DNA from: Flaccisagitta enflata
Taxonomy: Eukaryota > Chaetognatha > Sagittoidea > Aphragmophora
Assembly: GCA_965153355.1 (NCBI GenBank)
Contig: OZ231126.1
Span: 11,160,001 to 11,224,000 of the forward strand
Direction of reading: 5' to 3'
Length of the DNA: 64,000 bases
Positions 42,166 to 54,603 of this stretch are shown here, piece by piece. The position numbers and the translations under genes were made by a program. The notes below the pieces were generated by a model. The model had not been told where the DNA came from, did not search any database, and worked only from the letters and a program-made list of their open reading frames with translations. Position 1 is the first letter of the stretch. Each line of letters opens with the position of its first letter.

Positions 42166-44558
42166 TTCAGAGAAGAAAGAGCCGCGCCGGGGCCTCTTTG
42201 ACTGAAGATGTATAATTGACCCACTACTCAATAACTTTATCCATCTCCAACGATCATCTTACAACAAGGCTGGATACACGGCTACCCTAGTCGCGTGCGG
42301 GTGGGAAGGAGCAGTGCTCAAGAAGGTCACTGGGGTATTGAGCAGGAGCAGTACGCTTACAAAGCTCAAAAACGCCAAAAAAGTAAAAAGGGGACCGACC
42401 AACCGACCGACATAGCGGGGTGTAGAGTTGCGTAGCAAGTGACTAAAATTGACTTAACCAAAGAATGAGAGGATTCGTTTCTCCATCGCCAAAAAAGTGG
42501 AGGTACTCGATCTAATAAATAAAGGAAACCCGCGCACACAGACATTGGTCACACATATATCATCGCCTCCAGTACTCTTTTTGACTTCTTCAAAAATGGA
42601 AAAAAGATTTAAGACGTCATTGCTCTTTACTTATTTATTGCCATTTTTGCTTTTCATATCATCTTTTTGTTATTCTATTTTGCTCTTTCATCCTGCGTCT
42701 ATACTTTTGTTGTTCTTTGCTTAATTTTGATCAAGAATAGAGAAATTGGCAACACCAGAATTCGGCACAACCGGAAAAAAACAACTAGTCCCTTGAGATC
42801 CGTTATTGCGGGGTTCCACTGTACTTTAAAATACATTTATGCCAATATCTGAGCCTGAGCATGTTCTTAAGATGTTCTTATTTTTTTTACTAAATCTGAG
42901 GCTGATGTTCTTATAAACAGTGTTCTTAGACAAAATACAGCATGTACCTTGAAGATCTTGAAGACCACCTAAGTGAGGAACTGATTCAATTTTCAGCCCT
43001 CTTAAAAACAGATTTGGGGCTTGTATGGATAAAAAATGAATGAAGAGGTACAAATGTACAAACTGATAAAAGAAAATGGCCTTGAATCCGCTTATTCCAA
43101 TGTCAACATAGTATTGCGCATATATCTGTCCCTTATGGTGACTTATTGTAATGGGGAAAGGTCTTTCTCAAAATTGAAATGTGTAAAAAATCAGCAAAGG
43201 ACTTCTCTTGGCCATGACAAGCTTAATTACCTAACTCTATTAAGCATTGAATATAAAGTATTAAGTATTAAGTATTGAGCATGAGCTGTTGAATGAAATA
43301 GAGATAAAAGATATCATAAAAAAGTTTGCCCCGCAGAAGGCAAGAAAACGATGTATGTAAACTGATGAGCCTTGCAACCAGTTGCTCTCAAAATCAGTTT
43401 TTTTTACCTGTGCAATATAGCTTGACTACAGATCAACTCAAGCTTCTAACTGTTTTGTTCTCAACAAGGGTGATACCTATTTTTTTAAAACATGCATCAT
43501 TTTTTTTCTTAATTGAGAACTATATTGTGCTTGAAAAAAATTTAAAACATGATATGCTTGAGTATTTTGCATATTCATCACATGATCAAAGTTGCTTGTG
43601 CACGCCATTTGCTTGTGCATTGGTGTTTTCTGATACTTTTGCACTAATATTATTTATGCCAACAAATGAACTTCAGCTTTATTTTTTTACAAAAAAAGCC
43701 TTAAATTTCGAGGTGCTTATGCTTATGATTGAGCTCTTTTGATTGGGATAGTCCATGATATTCATTCAATGGAATCTTAGTTATATGGCTTTTTCAATCA
43801 GTGGAGTTTCAGGTTAAGTTCTACAACACTGAACCTTGAATAAAAAGATATTTTCAAAGTGGCTTTTTATTCCTCTTATCTGGACTGTTTGCTTGTGCAC
43901 TGGTCAAATTAGTTGTGCTTTCATACTCAGCTTTGACAGGATCAAAAGTTGCTTGTTCACGCCATTTGCTTGTGCAATGGTCTTTTTTGATGCTTTTGCA
44001 TGGATTCTGTTTATGCTAATGGACCTGTTTGGAAACAAGTCTTCGGACTTTCATCGGCCATCCTTGATTCTGACTTTACATCGCTGATTGTATTGGTTGT
44101 TACGAATCTAAATAAATTCATTCATTCATTCAGATTTATTTTTACAAAAAAGCCTTAAATTTCAAGGTGTTTAAGCTTATGCTTGAGCTCTGTTGATTGG
44201 CATGGTCCATGATATCCATTTAATGGATTCTTAGTAACATGGCTGTCTTAATCATTGGAGTTTCAGGTTAAGCTCTACAACATTGAATGAAAAATTGCTT
44301 GTGCAATGGTCAAGTTAGTTGTGCTTTCATTCTCAGCTTGAACAGGATCAAAAGTGATAATGCCTCTGCATTGAGAGTTTGAATTCTTGCTCAAACAGCT
44401 ATGGCTTTATCTTATTTATACAAAGCATTACAAAGAAGTTCAAAGTTTATAGTTCAAAGTTCAAAGTTCGAAGTTTCAACGTGGCAGCATGTTGCATCTA
44501 GTGGGGGGCCCCGCTACCTGAAGTGCCTAGGGCCCCGCACATGGTTGTTCCGGCCCAG
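41149..44558. mobile_element. hAT transposon with 16-bp TIRs and 8-bp target duplication
   Basis: Termini CTGGGCCGGAACAACC (left) and its exact complement at the right; flanking direct repeats CTTCCGTC at 41141-41148 and 44559-44566. An 8-bp duplication is the hallmark of hAT insertion. The subterminal GCCTAGGGCCCCG is also present at both ends. Inside, 42940-43350 encodes a decayed hAT C-terminal dimerisation domain in the same element. The interior also holds a hairpin-ended element (42263-42448), a (GA)n tract and a LINE-like tail. Confidence 0.85.
42930..43350 (+). pseudogene. Decayed hAT transposase C-terminus (ZMYM-type hAT)
   Basis: One frame gives YLEDLEDHLSEELIQFSALL; after a shift near 43035, another gives NVNIVLRIYLSL, then ERSFSKLKCVKNQQRTSL and LNYLTLLSIE. 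This is the conserved hAT dimerisation block (ERSFSKLK, LS-IE). A short ATTAAGT tandem duplication near 43260 throws the ending out of frame; the expected acidic helix (EHELLNEIEI) and a KKFAPQKARKR end follow in another frame. No catalytic DDE region was found upstream, so the copy is non-autonomous. Confidence 0.75.
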
Positions 44559-44928
44559 CTTCCGTCCATCTAGTTTGCCCGTTTTTTTATATCAGGTACC
44601 ATTTCTACCCCCATTTGTGGGATTTTGTCAATTGGTAAGTGTGTTTAAGCAGACCCCATCAAAGTCCCCAGATGGTATAGGTCAACCGGCAGTTGTTAGG
44701 TCCATTAGGACCTCTCTGCTGATTTTTGTGTCTGAAGTTTGTCCTTCTGGTCTGTTCTTTTCTTGTCTCTATTCTTACCTATATGGAAGGTCGGTCTGTT
44801 TGCTGTCCCGGGTTGCATTGCACGAGTTCCCCTGTTAGCTTTTTGATGTAGATCTGGGCTAGTAGCGGCATGTCTGCACAACTGTGGCGATCCTTCGAAC
44901 GTTCAGACTAGGACCCCCCTTTTGGGCA

Positions 44929-45541
44929 GCGGCCCCGGAGGGGCCGATGACCTATGATTCCACATAGGGCAATTTTTTCCGGTTTCCGTCCGTCCCCCCC
45001 CTCCCCTAAGCCTCAAATAAAGCCTCTCAGACCCCAATTCAGGCCTTTTCGACTCTAAATCAGACCTTTCCGACCCCAAATTAGGCTTCTCAGACCTCAA
45101 ATCAGGCCTCCCAGACCCCAAATCAGGCCTCCCAGACCCCAAATCAGGCCTCTCAGACCCCATATCAGGCCTCCCAGACCCCAGATCAGGCTTCTCAGAC
45201 CTCAAATTAGGCCTTACAGATCCAAATCAGGCCTCAGATCCCATGTCAGGCTTTTCAGACCCCAAATTAGACCCCTCAGATCCAAATAAGGCCTTTCAGA
45301 CCCCAAATCAAGCCTCTCAGACCCAAAACCACGCCTCTCACAACCTAAATCAGACCTTTCTGACCCAAAATCAGGCCTCTCAGCCCTCCAAACCAGCTTC
45401 TCAAACCAGAGAAAATTGTCCTATGTGGAATCATAGGTCATCGGCCCCTCCGGGGCCGCTGCCCCTCTCATAATCTCATTCCCACATACACTAGCTTGGG
45501 GGCATCGGGTAACGCTGACCATGTAACGCTTTTGCGACTAT
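44929..45541. repeat. Minisatellite cassette M5 (reverse orientation)
   Basis: Left TTTTGGGCAGCGGCCCC, GATGACCTATGATTCCACAT; right ATGTGGAATCATAGGTCATC, GGGGCCGCTGCCCC, and GTAACGCTTTTGCGACTAT at the far end. Interior about 17 units of TCAGACCCCAAATCAGGCCT. Confidence 0.65.
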
Positions 45542-45934
45542 TTGGTTTTTTTTTTTACTTTGGGGTGGATCTTGTGGCTGAGACTCTGCACCCAAACCCT
45601 TTACCAACGGAGCAAGTCTCCAGCGCAGTTGGTAACAGATAGCTCGATAGTACAACGCGAGATCTCAGGCAAATGGTACCTCTTCTACCTTCAGACTCGG
45701 ACACAGCTAGACAGCATGATAACTATTAAATAGATAACTAAGCCATGATTAGTCTGTTCGTCAAGCAGCACACCCCCCCCACCCGACCATCCAATAACTC
45801 GTCTCTAGAAAATCCATTTTGTCCACTTCCAGTGGCACCTTTGTGCCAGCGAATATAATAGGCTACTGCCCTATTTGTTTTAACCTTGCCAAATTTTAAC
45901 CCTTGTTGACCACTCTTTCGAGACACTACGTAGA

Positions 45935-46480
45935 ATAGTCGCAAAAGCGTTAGATGCTCAGCGGTACCCGTTGCCCCTGTGAGTGTGTGTGGATGTGTGA
46001 TGGTGAGAGGGGCAGCGGCCCCGAAGGGGCCGATGACCTATGCTTAGTTATTTTGGAGGCTTTATGTTGGGACTTGAGCCTAGAGGCTGCAATTTGAGGT
46101 TGGAGGCTGGAATTGGGGCCATATGGCTGGATATTTAGCCTCATGGCTGGATTCTGGGCTTTGAGGCTTGATTCTGAGCCTTGAGGCTGGATTTTAGGCT
46201 CTGAGGCTGGAATCTGAGGCTTAAAGCTGGAATATGAGCCTTCAGGTCGGAATTTGAGCCGCTAGGCTGGATTTTTGGCTTAGTTTAGATTTAAGGGTCG
46301 AGGGGGTGGACAGAGAAGGAGGAGAAGAGGGAGGAGAAGTGGAGAGGCTGGAGAGGCTGGAGAGGCTGGATTCTGGGCTTTGAGGCTCAATTTGAGCCTT
46401 CAGGCTGGATTTTAAGCTTTGAGGCTAAAATTTGAGGCTAGTAGCTGGAATTTAAGCCTCAAGGCTAATAATTGAGCGAC
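45935..46480. repeat. Minisatellite cassette M6, right arm missing
   Basis: Left ATAGTCGCAAAAGCGTTAG, CAGCGGTACCCGTTGCCCC, GGGGCAGCGGCCCCGAAGGG, GATGACCTATGC. Interior GAGGCTGGATTTTGAGCCTT-like units. It ends without the mirror arm. Confidence 0.6.
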
Positions 46481-46915
46481 GGCTGACTCGTGTAATACGT
46501 GGACATAACTTTGGTAGTGGTCGCTTAGGGAACCTTTTACGATGCTATACAGAAGGTATCTTGATAGTAACACTCACTTAATTAAAGCCAAGCTCAGGGA
46601 GTATAGGCTTTATCTATAGAAACACCAAAGCTGTTTTTTGTTCAGACTCCACTCGTGGAGTGTTTTTTTTTTACCGCCATTTTTTTTTCTCTTTTTTTAT
46701 CTCTTTATTTTGCGCCAAAGCATTAAGGGGATCACCGGGTGCAGACCCTTAGGATTACACCATTTTCTTTCTTCATTTCTTCCGCTTGGTTTCAAAAAGG
46801 GAACAATATATTGAATTTGATACGAGTAAATTAAGGCCAAACCTAGGAGGTAAAAGCTTTGAACATCGAAGTGGTTCCTTGTTCAACGTTATCGTCTCTA
46901 TGCTGAAAGTGGAAA

Positions 46916-48486
46916 ATGGGCGCAGAAGTGTCTAAAATCCCCGAACTTGTCCAAGATAGGATTTTAAATTACCTGTTGGTCACCAATGCCGTGACTCTCA
47001 GCCACATGGATGATGATATCGATAGCATGGTGAAGATGAATCATCAATTTTGGTTAAGGAAAGCCAAACTTCTTCATTTTCTTGACCCATTTACATTTCG
47101 ATCCTTGGACCACGCTCCATGCCTGCGGCTTCATGAAGTCCGGCGCGAGGTTGTCAAAGCTGACAACATGCTGCAGCGTGCATGACAACGATTGGATGAA
47201 CGTCAAGATATTGAAACGCAAAAGAATGTTGGGTCGGAGATTACCTTCATCGTTGTTGACAAAATGCTTTGCAATGTTGCAGTTCAACTCTCCAATAACA
47301 TCACGCAAATCTATTCGCTAGAGAGGTTTGATGACCCTCCCACAATCGTTGATAACCCACACGCTATTAATGAAATCATGATAAATGGCGAATATCTCTT
47401 CTTCTGCCCACCAATGAATCGCGCTCGTCATCACACCGATGCCATTCGTTGGACCCCATATGACAACTACCCGCATTTATCTCATCCACTCACCGAGCAC
47501 TTAGGACCGTCATTCGGTGATATTGAAATCTTGCGACCCTTCGCGCCGCCCCCTGGCAAATGTTATCCAGTATCTCACTTTGGAAAGAAGATGGTGATCC
47601 CAGATTATCGAATGAGGAAGTCTACTCAGATGCTGCTAGTACATGATCCGATCAGCAACAGCCTTTTGTCCTACCTACTCACCACTTTCTCCTTCAACCC
47701 ATCCGCAATTAAGTATCGTCTTGAGCCTGATGAGAAACTACGCGATCACGCAGCTAGAGAATATCTCGTCATCATGGTCATCGAAATACAGGGGTGTCTC
47801 ATTTATCGATCTTACAACCCGGTCGCCCATGAAGTCATTCGCCAATTCCGCCTCACCCCCAACGTCACTAACAAGCGGCCCTACATCATCTTCCCATACG
47901 TCCTCTTGTACGAGACTCGCACAGGCTATGTTTGGCCCATTGGTGCGGCGGTCAATCTGCCACGTGGTTATCAGCCTGGCCGCATCTGCTTTGAGGCATA
48001 TCACATCCCATCCCAACACACGTCAGTTGACCTCTGCTTTACGATGGGGCCGAGCCTTCCACACTTTATTCCATCTTCAAGGAGCTTCTTTGCTTTCTTC
48101 GGCGAACCACATCAATGGAGTGTTGAGACTCTTCTCGTTGATGAACTGACCAATTCAAACGAGAATATTCAGGATCCGTTTTTTGATTTTACTGACTCCC
48201 CAGTCTTTGCATCTTTGGGACTTTCTATCTTCTACGCTAAAAATAATAGCACCTTAATCTACAAACGCTATGCCATTTCTTAGATGAGGCCACTCCTCTC
48301 ACTAAACCTCTCACTTTACAAGAGGCCCTCTTGGGCTTCACCCCTTACCGCTTCTTTGCTCTCACTTTAGCTCTTTTCTCTGTTCTCGTCCACTATCCCC
48401 CTCCCCTCTTAGATAGGTTACTACTTCTGAGTGACAAGTGTGCCACAGTCCTTGGAGGAACTGTTGCATATTCATTAGGGTCTTAA
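46916..48486 (+). pseudogene. Single-exon F-box-like gene with C-terminal membrane segment, broken by a stop and a frameshift
   Basis: Starts ATG in an AAAATGG context, with Gly second (possible myristoylation). The first 89 codons contain an F-box-like pattern (IPELVQDRILNYL, residues about 8-20, then a HQFWLRKAKLL helix). A TGA at 47182-47184 interrupts an otherwise continuous frame that runs on for about 366 codons to a TAG at 48281-48283. From 48283 another frame is open for 67 codons and holds a hydrophobic segment (FFALTLALFSVLVHYPPPLL) before TAA at 48484-48486. Codon use stays even across all three parts, so I read one ancestral gene of about 520 codons, recently broken. Family not recognised; a domesticated or transposon-borne gene is possible because it lies between two LTR-like copies. 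Confidence 0.55.
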
Positions 48487-48737
48487 AGCTCTTATTAAGA
48501 TTATATCTTGTGCTCTATTTTATTTTCCCTCGACATGTTTTCCCCGAAAGCTCTTTAGTTCTCCTCTTCCTTTTGGATTTATGATCAGCACTCTCTCCTT
48601 TGTGGTCTACCCCTCGGACTCTAACAATGGCACTCCCTAGCCTACTCTGGCACTGCAGTACATCAGCAAATGAACACTTTAACAATCCTACAGCCACATG
48701 CCTCGGTTTTTGTGAAGACTAATTTGGACCTCCTTTG

Positions 48738-49364
48738 CCAGCTTTATGATACCGGATCTTCAATCTCGAATGGGAAAAAGTATCAAGCTTTTACCCTCAG
48801 ACACTTCTTCTCAATGGCTCGGAATTAATTTTTCTATGTAGTACTATGTCTGACGTTTTTTGTGTCAAAATTTCATTGGTCTGTACATATATTTTGTCCA
48901 CAACATCAATTTGAAGTAAAACAGGTATTCATGGCTGAAGCTGAATTTATCTATTTTTCATCAAAATCATTTTTCTCATATTTCCTCTTTTTTGATCGGT
49001 TTGAGCTGCAAATATCAAAATAGTCTTGAAATAAAGTTGTATTACAAAATTTGTTAAAAATATATCTTTTATCAAAATCAATTTGACATTAGTTGCTCAA
49101 TCCAATGAAAAGTATAAGCAAACCAAAGAAAAACAATTTTGATGAATAAAGGTTAAATTGAGCTTTATCTGAAAATGCTTCTTTTACACCAAATCAATGT
49201 TGTGGACAAAATATTTGACCCAGACCAATGAAATTTTGTCACAAAAAACGTCAAACATAGTACTACAAAAAAAAAATTATTCCAGTTCATTGAGAAGAAG
49301 CATCTGAGAGTAAAAGCTTAAAACTTTTTCCCAGTCCAGATTGACGACCTGGTAAGACAATTGG
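48738..49364. mobile_element. Foldback element, ~300-base arms
   Basis: GGGAAAAAGT[AT]T-AAGCTTTTAC, CTTCTTCTCAATG, GTAGTACTATG, GACGTTTTTTGTG and TTTTGTCCACAACAT occur at 48770-48910 and, inverted, at 49185-49340. The loop is near 49050. It lies 250 bases after the broken F-box-like gene. No frame. Confidence 0.6.
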
Positions 49365-52088
49365 AGAATGCATAACTGTCGCCCACTAGGGCGAGATCAA
49401 AGTGGAGATATCAAAAAAAATGTGAGAGCCAAAAACTGAGTATCGATGCGCCTTAATTTTTAATCTAAGTCTGAAAACTCAACTCAAAAGCTACAAGGGC
49501 CTTAGCCTAAAATCCATTAACAAACTGCCCACCTCGCACGCAAGGAAAACAAGACGACTGTGTAACACAACCCTAACTTAAAAAAAAACATAAAAAAATA
49601 ACAAAACAAAAAAAAAAAATATATAAAAAAAAAAGAGAAAACCAAAGAAAAACAACTTGATTATAGCTCTTTGGAATCCTAGGTGGTAGCCCGAAGAATT
49701 TGTTAATGTTTACCTCATTGTTTTATGTAATCACAATGTCATGGATGATTGTTGGTTTTATTTTTCTAAAATACATGTAGTGTAAATTTGACATTTTACC
49801 AATTGACAGCAAGTAAGCAATACAGCATGCCCTTGACTTTGGAAGTATTAGGGTACAGCACGGGAAATTAATAACGTCGGCGACTTTTATTTCAATTTTA
49901 TTTTGATTTTGATCATGTTTTTAACATTGGCAACTTTAATTTTGATTCTATAGTACATTAAATCTTAACTAGTAGTGCCCCAGTCTTAGAAAGTACTGGG
50001 GCATAGAAAATATTTGTACCATTTTCTCGTTGCTTTTCTTCATAAGATGCTTCGGCATCCTTTTACGGGATTATTGGTTGCATGGTGTCGCCACATACAT
50101 AGAATTAGAAGACCTGAGTGCTCCGACCTTTGAAGGTACCGGGGCACATTGGGACCTTACTTGTTTTTATGGTGACTAACTAACTGATGGCGTCAACAAG
50201 AATGCCGGCAAAATTCAATTAAAGAGTTTGATAAAGGTATGGTGTTGGTGGGAATGTGGGTACTGATGGATCAGGGTGTCAGCTAGCTCACACTTACCTG
50301 GCCCTTTTTGTGCCTCTGGACGTTATTTCTTTCTCTGATTCTTACCATTTTTTTTTTGTTCCCATTTATTCTCATTCTGTTTTTTGTTCTGTTTGTTTCC
50401 CCCTGCTTGATTTCATCTTTTCTTACGTTACCTTTTTTTTTTATCAATGGTCACTGGTCGGGCATCATTCGTCTGTATGCCTAATCTTTGGACATGGTGG
50501 GTAGCCCACTGATATGGGTTCTATTCCTTTCCCCCCTTTCTTTTTGACCCTCTCATATTCCCCCCCCCCCCCACCCCTGTTTGTTTCTTTACAAGCGGGC
50601 CTCTGCATTTACAGGTGCATCTACATTACTAGTTTCTTTTTCTCCTTTCCCCTTTTATGTGCTGGGTTTCATTTTGGGTTTTTCTTCATGATTGGCCGCC
50701 TCGGGTTAGGATTAACGCACACATGAGCTGTCCCCTTGGACAGAATTTCACTCTACTGTGATCCACCGCCGGTGGAAGTTGCTTTTGGTTACTCCCCCCC
50801 CCTTGGCAGTATTGCCGGTTCACCCCTTCCTTTGCCTACTACTATTTCCCCCCCCCCTGACTTTTCCCCCTCCTTATTGTTATTTGCGTTATTTTTTTTT
50901 CATTTGTTGTTTTTTGTTTGATTTCTTTTTTTGTTTTCATTTTATTGTTATTATTTTATATCCATTTTATTTTACATTGTTATTGTTTTTATTATTATCT
51001 TTGTTGTTGACCTGTTATTTTGGTGATTGTTTTTGTTTATTTTAAATGTTTTTTTTCTCTTTCCTTTTTTTTCTTTCCCTAGTTTTTGTTTTGCTCGGTT
51101 GGCTGTGTTTTTTTTTTTGTTTTTTGTGATTTGCTTTATTTGTTGCTTTTTTGGTTGCGGACACGCAACTCTATAAGAGCCTTTGTCCGTTCATCTGTTG
51201 GTCCGTTGGTCAGTCTGTGGACACAAGTTGGAAGGTGTAAAAATGTGCATTTCCGCCCCTGCCCACCTGTCCACAACTGGTATTGGCTGTGTATCCGGCC
51301 TTGTTTCTGTTTACATTGTCTCCATAGCTTCTGTTTGTCCTCAAGTCTAGTTGCCCACTTGGGCAAGCATTTTATTGCCGTTGTGTGCTGTCTTCCTGGT
51401 TGCAAAGAAAATGGTGCACCCTTGTGCACAACTTTTTGCCAGCCTCTTGTGTCCCGGAATTCTTCCCTTGGGACTGGCCCACCAACTGAGACGCCCACTA
51501 GGGCGTTGTATGTTTGCCTTTTCATTATTGGTAGTGTTTCAAAAGACCACAGATTAGGTATGTATGTGTATGTAATGGAAGCTTACACTATATAAATGTC
51601 CATATCTTTTCGAAATTTTGTTCAATTTCTGTTTCCTTTTGATTAATTGTATGAGTTTTTTATAGGATAAATTGTTGCACAAGCCACATAAGATGTTTTT
51701 GTTAATTGGGATCTGTTAGTACTAATTTTGTTTCAGGTTGTCGGATGTGACTGACTTTGAGACTGTCTGAGCTCCTCTTTCCTGTTTATGCCTGTTGTAG
51801 TTTGTTGCGGTGTGCTTGTTCTCGTGTGTGTTGTCAAGCATGTGTCTTGTTTCTTCGCGCCCCTGCTCTTTTCACCTTTTCTGCAGTCCTTTGTCTGACC
51901 TTCCGACCGCCCTCGTTAGGGACTTCAGGGAATTCAGGATATCAAGTGGGGTATGATCGATGTTCGAATCATGCCTTATCCTATCTTAGGTCAGGGTTAG
52001 GTCTTGGTGTTCAGGTTTGGGATCCTAGTTTGCATTTTTAGTTTGAGATGATAGGGACATCATCTCGGGTGGGCCCCGGAGGAGCTGC
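49365..52088. other. T-rich gene-poor stretch between the foldback element and LTR-like copy 2
   Basis: Strand-asymmetric T-rich DNA with C-homopolymers; a type B element at 51146-51306. No reverse transcriptase, integrase or other recognisable frame despite lying inside the LTR-like pair. Confidence 0.5.
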
Positions 52089-52819
52089 TGTGCCCGGATA
52101 TCCGTTCTTTTGCCCCTCTCATCTATCATCTTTCCCTTTTCCTTTCTATCCCGGCCCCTCTTTGCTATCTCTGCCTCACTTTCTTCTATCTTTCTTACCG
52201 CCGCCTCTATTCTTTTCCTCCTTCGCTAAGCGTCTACTTTCTCTCCCAACGGAGAGCCTGGTTCACATCCTGGTCCACGATATCTGAGTCTAAGAAGTCC
52301 CGAGCCAAGTCCAAGCCCCAGTCTGCAGGCTCGCAGCTCTTGCAAAGCCGACAACGACCGTGAAGACGATACAGAGTGGAGGCGCTCTGCCAATGAGCAA
52401 CTGAGGAAGACCGGTTCGCTATCTCTCTCTTCTTCTCTGCGATCTAATAAATGCACGGAGCTCTGAGGAGCATTTGATTTTCTACGACATAGCCGCTAAT
52501 ATTCTAACCTTAACGTTATTCCTCCCCCCCCCCCCCCCGTCTGTCTCTCCCCCTTTGCGTTATTGCCGCTCTTGTCCGTCGGTATTCTGTCCCTGTTTGA
52601 TTATATGATTATTTATTTGTTCGTATGTCGGGGTTTAGTTTATTAGGTTCCTCCCTTTGAGGCAGTTTTATCTGGGACCCGTAGCTATAGAAGGGTTTTC
52701 CCGCGCTGTTATTAGGTTCCCCCTTGATAACAGATCAGGCAGGCGAAGCATTCATGATTTATTTAGGAGTTAGGCAGATAGATAGGTTCTTCGCCCCGGG
52801 GCTTCTCCCCTGGGCACTA
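52089..52819. repeat. LTR-like copy 2
   Basis: About 97% identical to copy 1 by eye, apart from one ~39-base deletion. It is preceded by a purine-containing stretch GGGCCCCGGAGGAGC that could be a polypurine tract. No flanking 4-6 base target duplication was found for the pair, so these could also be two solo copies of a dispersed repeat. Confidence 0.6.
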
Positions 52820-53348
52820 TAATTCTAGCTCATTTAGCTCAGTCCTATTTTTCTCTGATTTTCAGTGCAAACAATACATTCATTAGCTCTTGATTTGATC
52901 TAACACATAAAAAGGATTGCGGTGACTAAAGATAAAAGCTTGGTGAAAAGTTAGCAATGCTTACGACTTTTAAGTCGCGTGCACGCGACTCTACATCTCA
53001 CTTTGTCCATCAGTCGGTCGGCTGGTCAGTTGGTCGGTCGGTTGGTCGGTCGGTCACACTACTTTTTTTATGATATTATCTCTTGGGCCTCACTGCTACT
53101 GCCCACTTTGTCTAGTGACCTTAGATATGGCCCCTGCCCACCCGCACGCGACTTTGGTAGCCGTGTATCCGGCCTTGTTTCCTCACGGCGACAGCCGCCT
53201 CACTGCTATCAGCTTTCTTTTTTTCTTTCTCCATGTTGGAAGTCTATGTATACCTCTAGCATCTAGGATTCTAGATACAGTGAAAATATGTCTAATGATT
53301 AGCTTTTTGATCTGCGTTCCTTGAAAGAACATTTCTCGAAAAAAAAAG

Positions 53349-53530
53349 AAGATTAAACAGTTCCCTATATGGGCAAAGTAGGTTTATAAAACTTCGCCTT
53401 TTCTTTTCTCCAATATCTTGATTTTCTCCCAACATTTTCTCGAAGAAAAAAAATAGATTAAACAGTTCCCTATATGGGCAAAGTAGGTTTATAAAATTTT
53501 GCCTTTCCTTTTGTCTTTCTTTACTCTTTC
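53349..53530. repeat. Tandem duplication, ~110 bp
   Basis: GATTAAACAGTTCCCTATAT and GGGCAAAGTAGGTTTATAAA occur at 53350-53392 and again at 53456-53498. Confidence 0.8.
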
Positions 53531-54194
53531 TTTTCTTTTCTCCATTAACTTTATTTTCGTGATTTTCGTGATTTTCTTGACTTGCTTGATTTCCTTCGTT
53601 TCCATCTTTTACTTTTCTGCTTCCTTTTCTTCTTCTTCTTCTTCTTCTTCTTCTTCTTCTTCTTCTTCTTCTTCTTCTTCTTCTTCTATTTCTTCTTCTT
53701 GATAAGCATTACAAACACAGTTTAAGACAAATATTTAATATAATAAAATCCATGGTAGAGTAATCAAATCGAAATCAGGTTGTAAACAACAAGAATTAAA
53801 TACTCAATCACAGCTTTTCTTGGGGCATCCTCTGAATCACGAAATTCGTGATTAAGTTGAAATTTTTTCCACTGAAGCACATGTTAGTGCTTCAGTGGAA
53901 TAAAAAATTACTGGTTTCTTTTGTAATTCGAGCTTCTATTCAGTGGAATTGGAAGTAACTTTTTTGTCACAGAAGCGAAGTTAGTAATTCTTTAAAGGAA
54001 TTTTTTGAAGGAATCAAGAAATGCCCTCCTTTATTTCAATTTCTCTCTACTTCGTTTCGTACATTTTTATACATTTGCTTATTTTACATTATTTTGAAAA
54101 AAGAAAAACAAAGGCATATAAGAAAACTTATTTTCCTTCAAAACAAGGCCGGATACACGGCAGTCCAGTTGCGGATAGTTCGGCAGGAGCAGTA

Positions 54195-54603
54195 CTACTC
54201 GACTCAAAAAAAAAACCGCACCCTATTTTGAGTGGAAGGACAAGAAAAACAAATGATTTGAATATTTTTTTGTTGAAGTGATTTGAAAGATTTTCAAATT
54301 TTCTTTCACTCTAGACCAATTCCAAATCTGTATCTCAAACTGTTTAGGAGCTAGAGCTTGTCAAAGTTATCTTCTATTTTGTAAAAATACTCATTTTTCA
54401 ATGGGATTGCAAACTGAAAAAGGCAATGTTTTTACTCATTCTTATGCCATTTCTAAACGAATAAAGCTAGAATTTTCAGATTGGAGCCAAATGAAAGATC
54501 TTTTCAAGAGCTTTCTAATGATCTAAGATTTTAATAAGTTATTTTGAAATTCAGTATGACAATCTGCCATTTAAAAGTGCGGCTTTTTTTATGAGTCGAG
54601 TAG
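54195..54603. mobile_element. TA-flanked MITE, 409 bp, nested in a hairpin-ended element
   Basis: Ends CTACTCGACTCA followed by A-rich and CGCAC in inverted orientation, TA on both sides. It splits the hairpin-ended element at 54142-54713: AGGAGCAG before, ATGCAAAAACTGC after. Confidence 0.7.
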
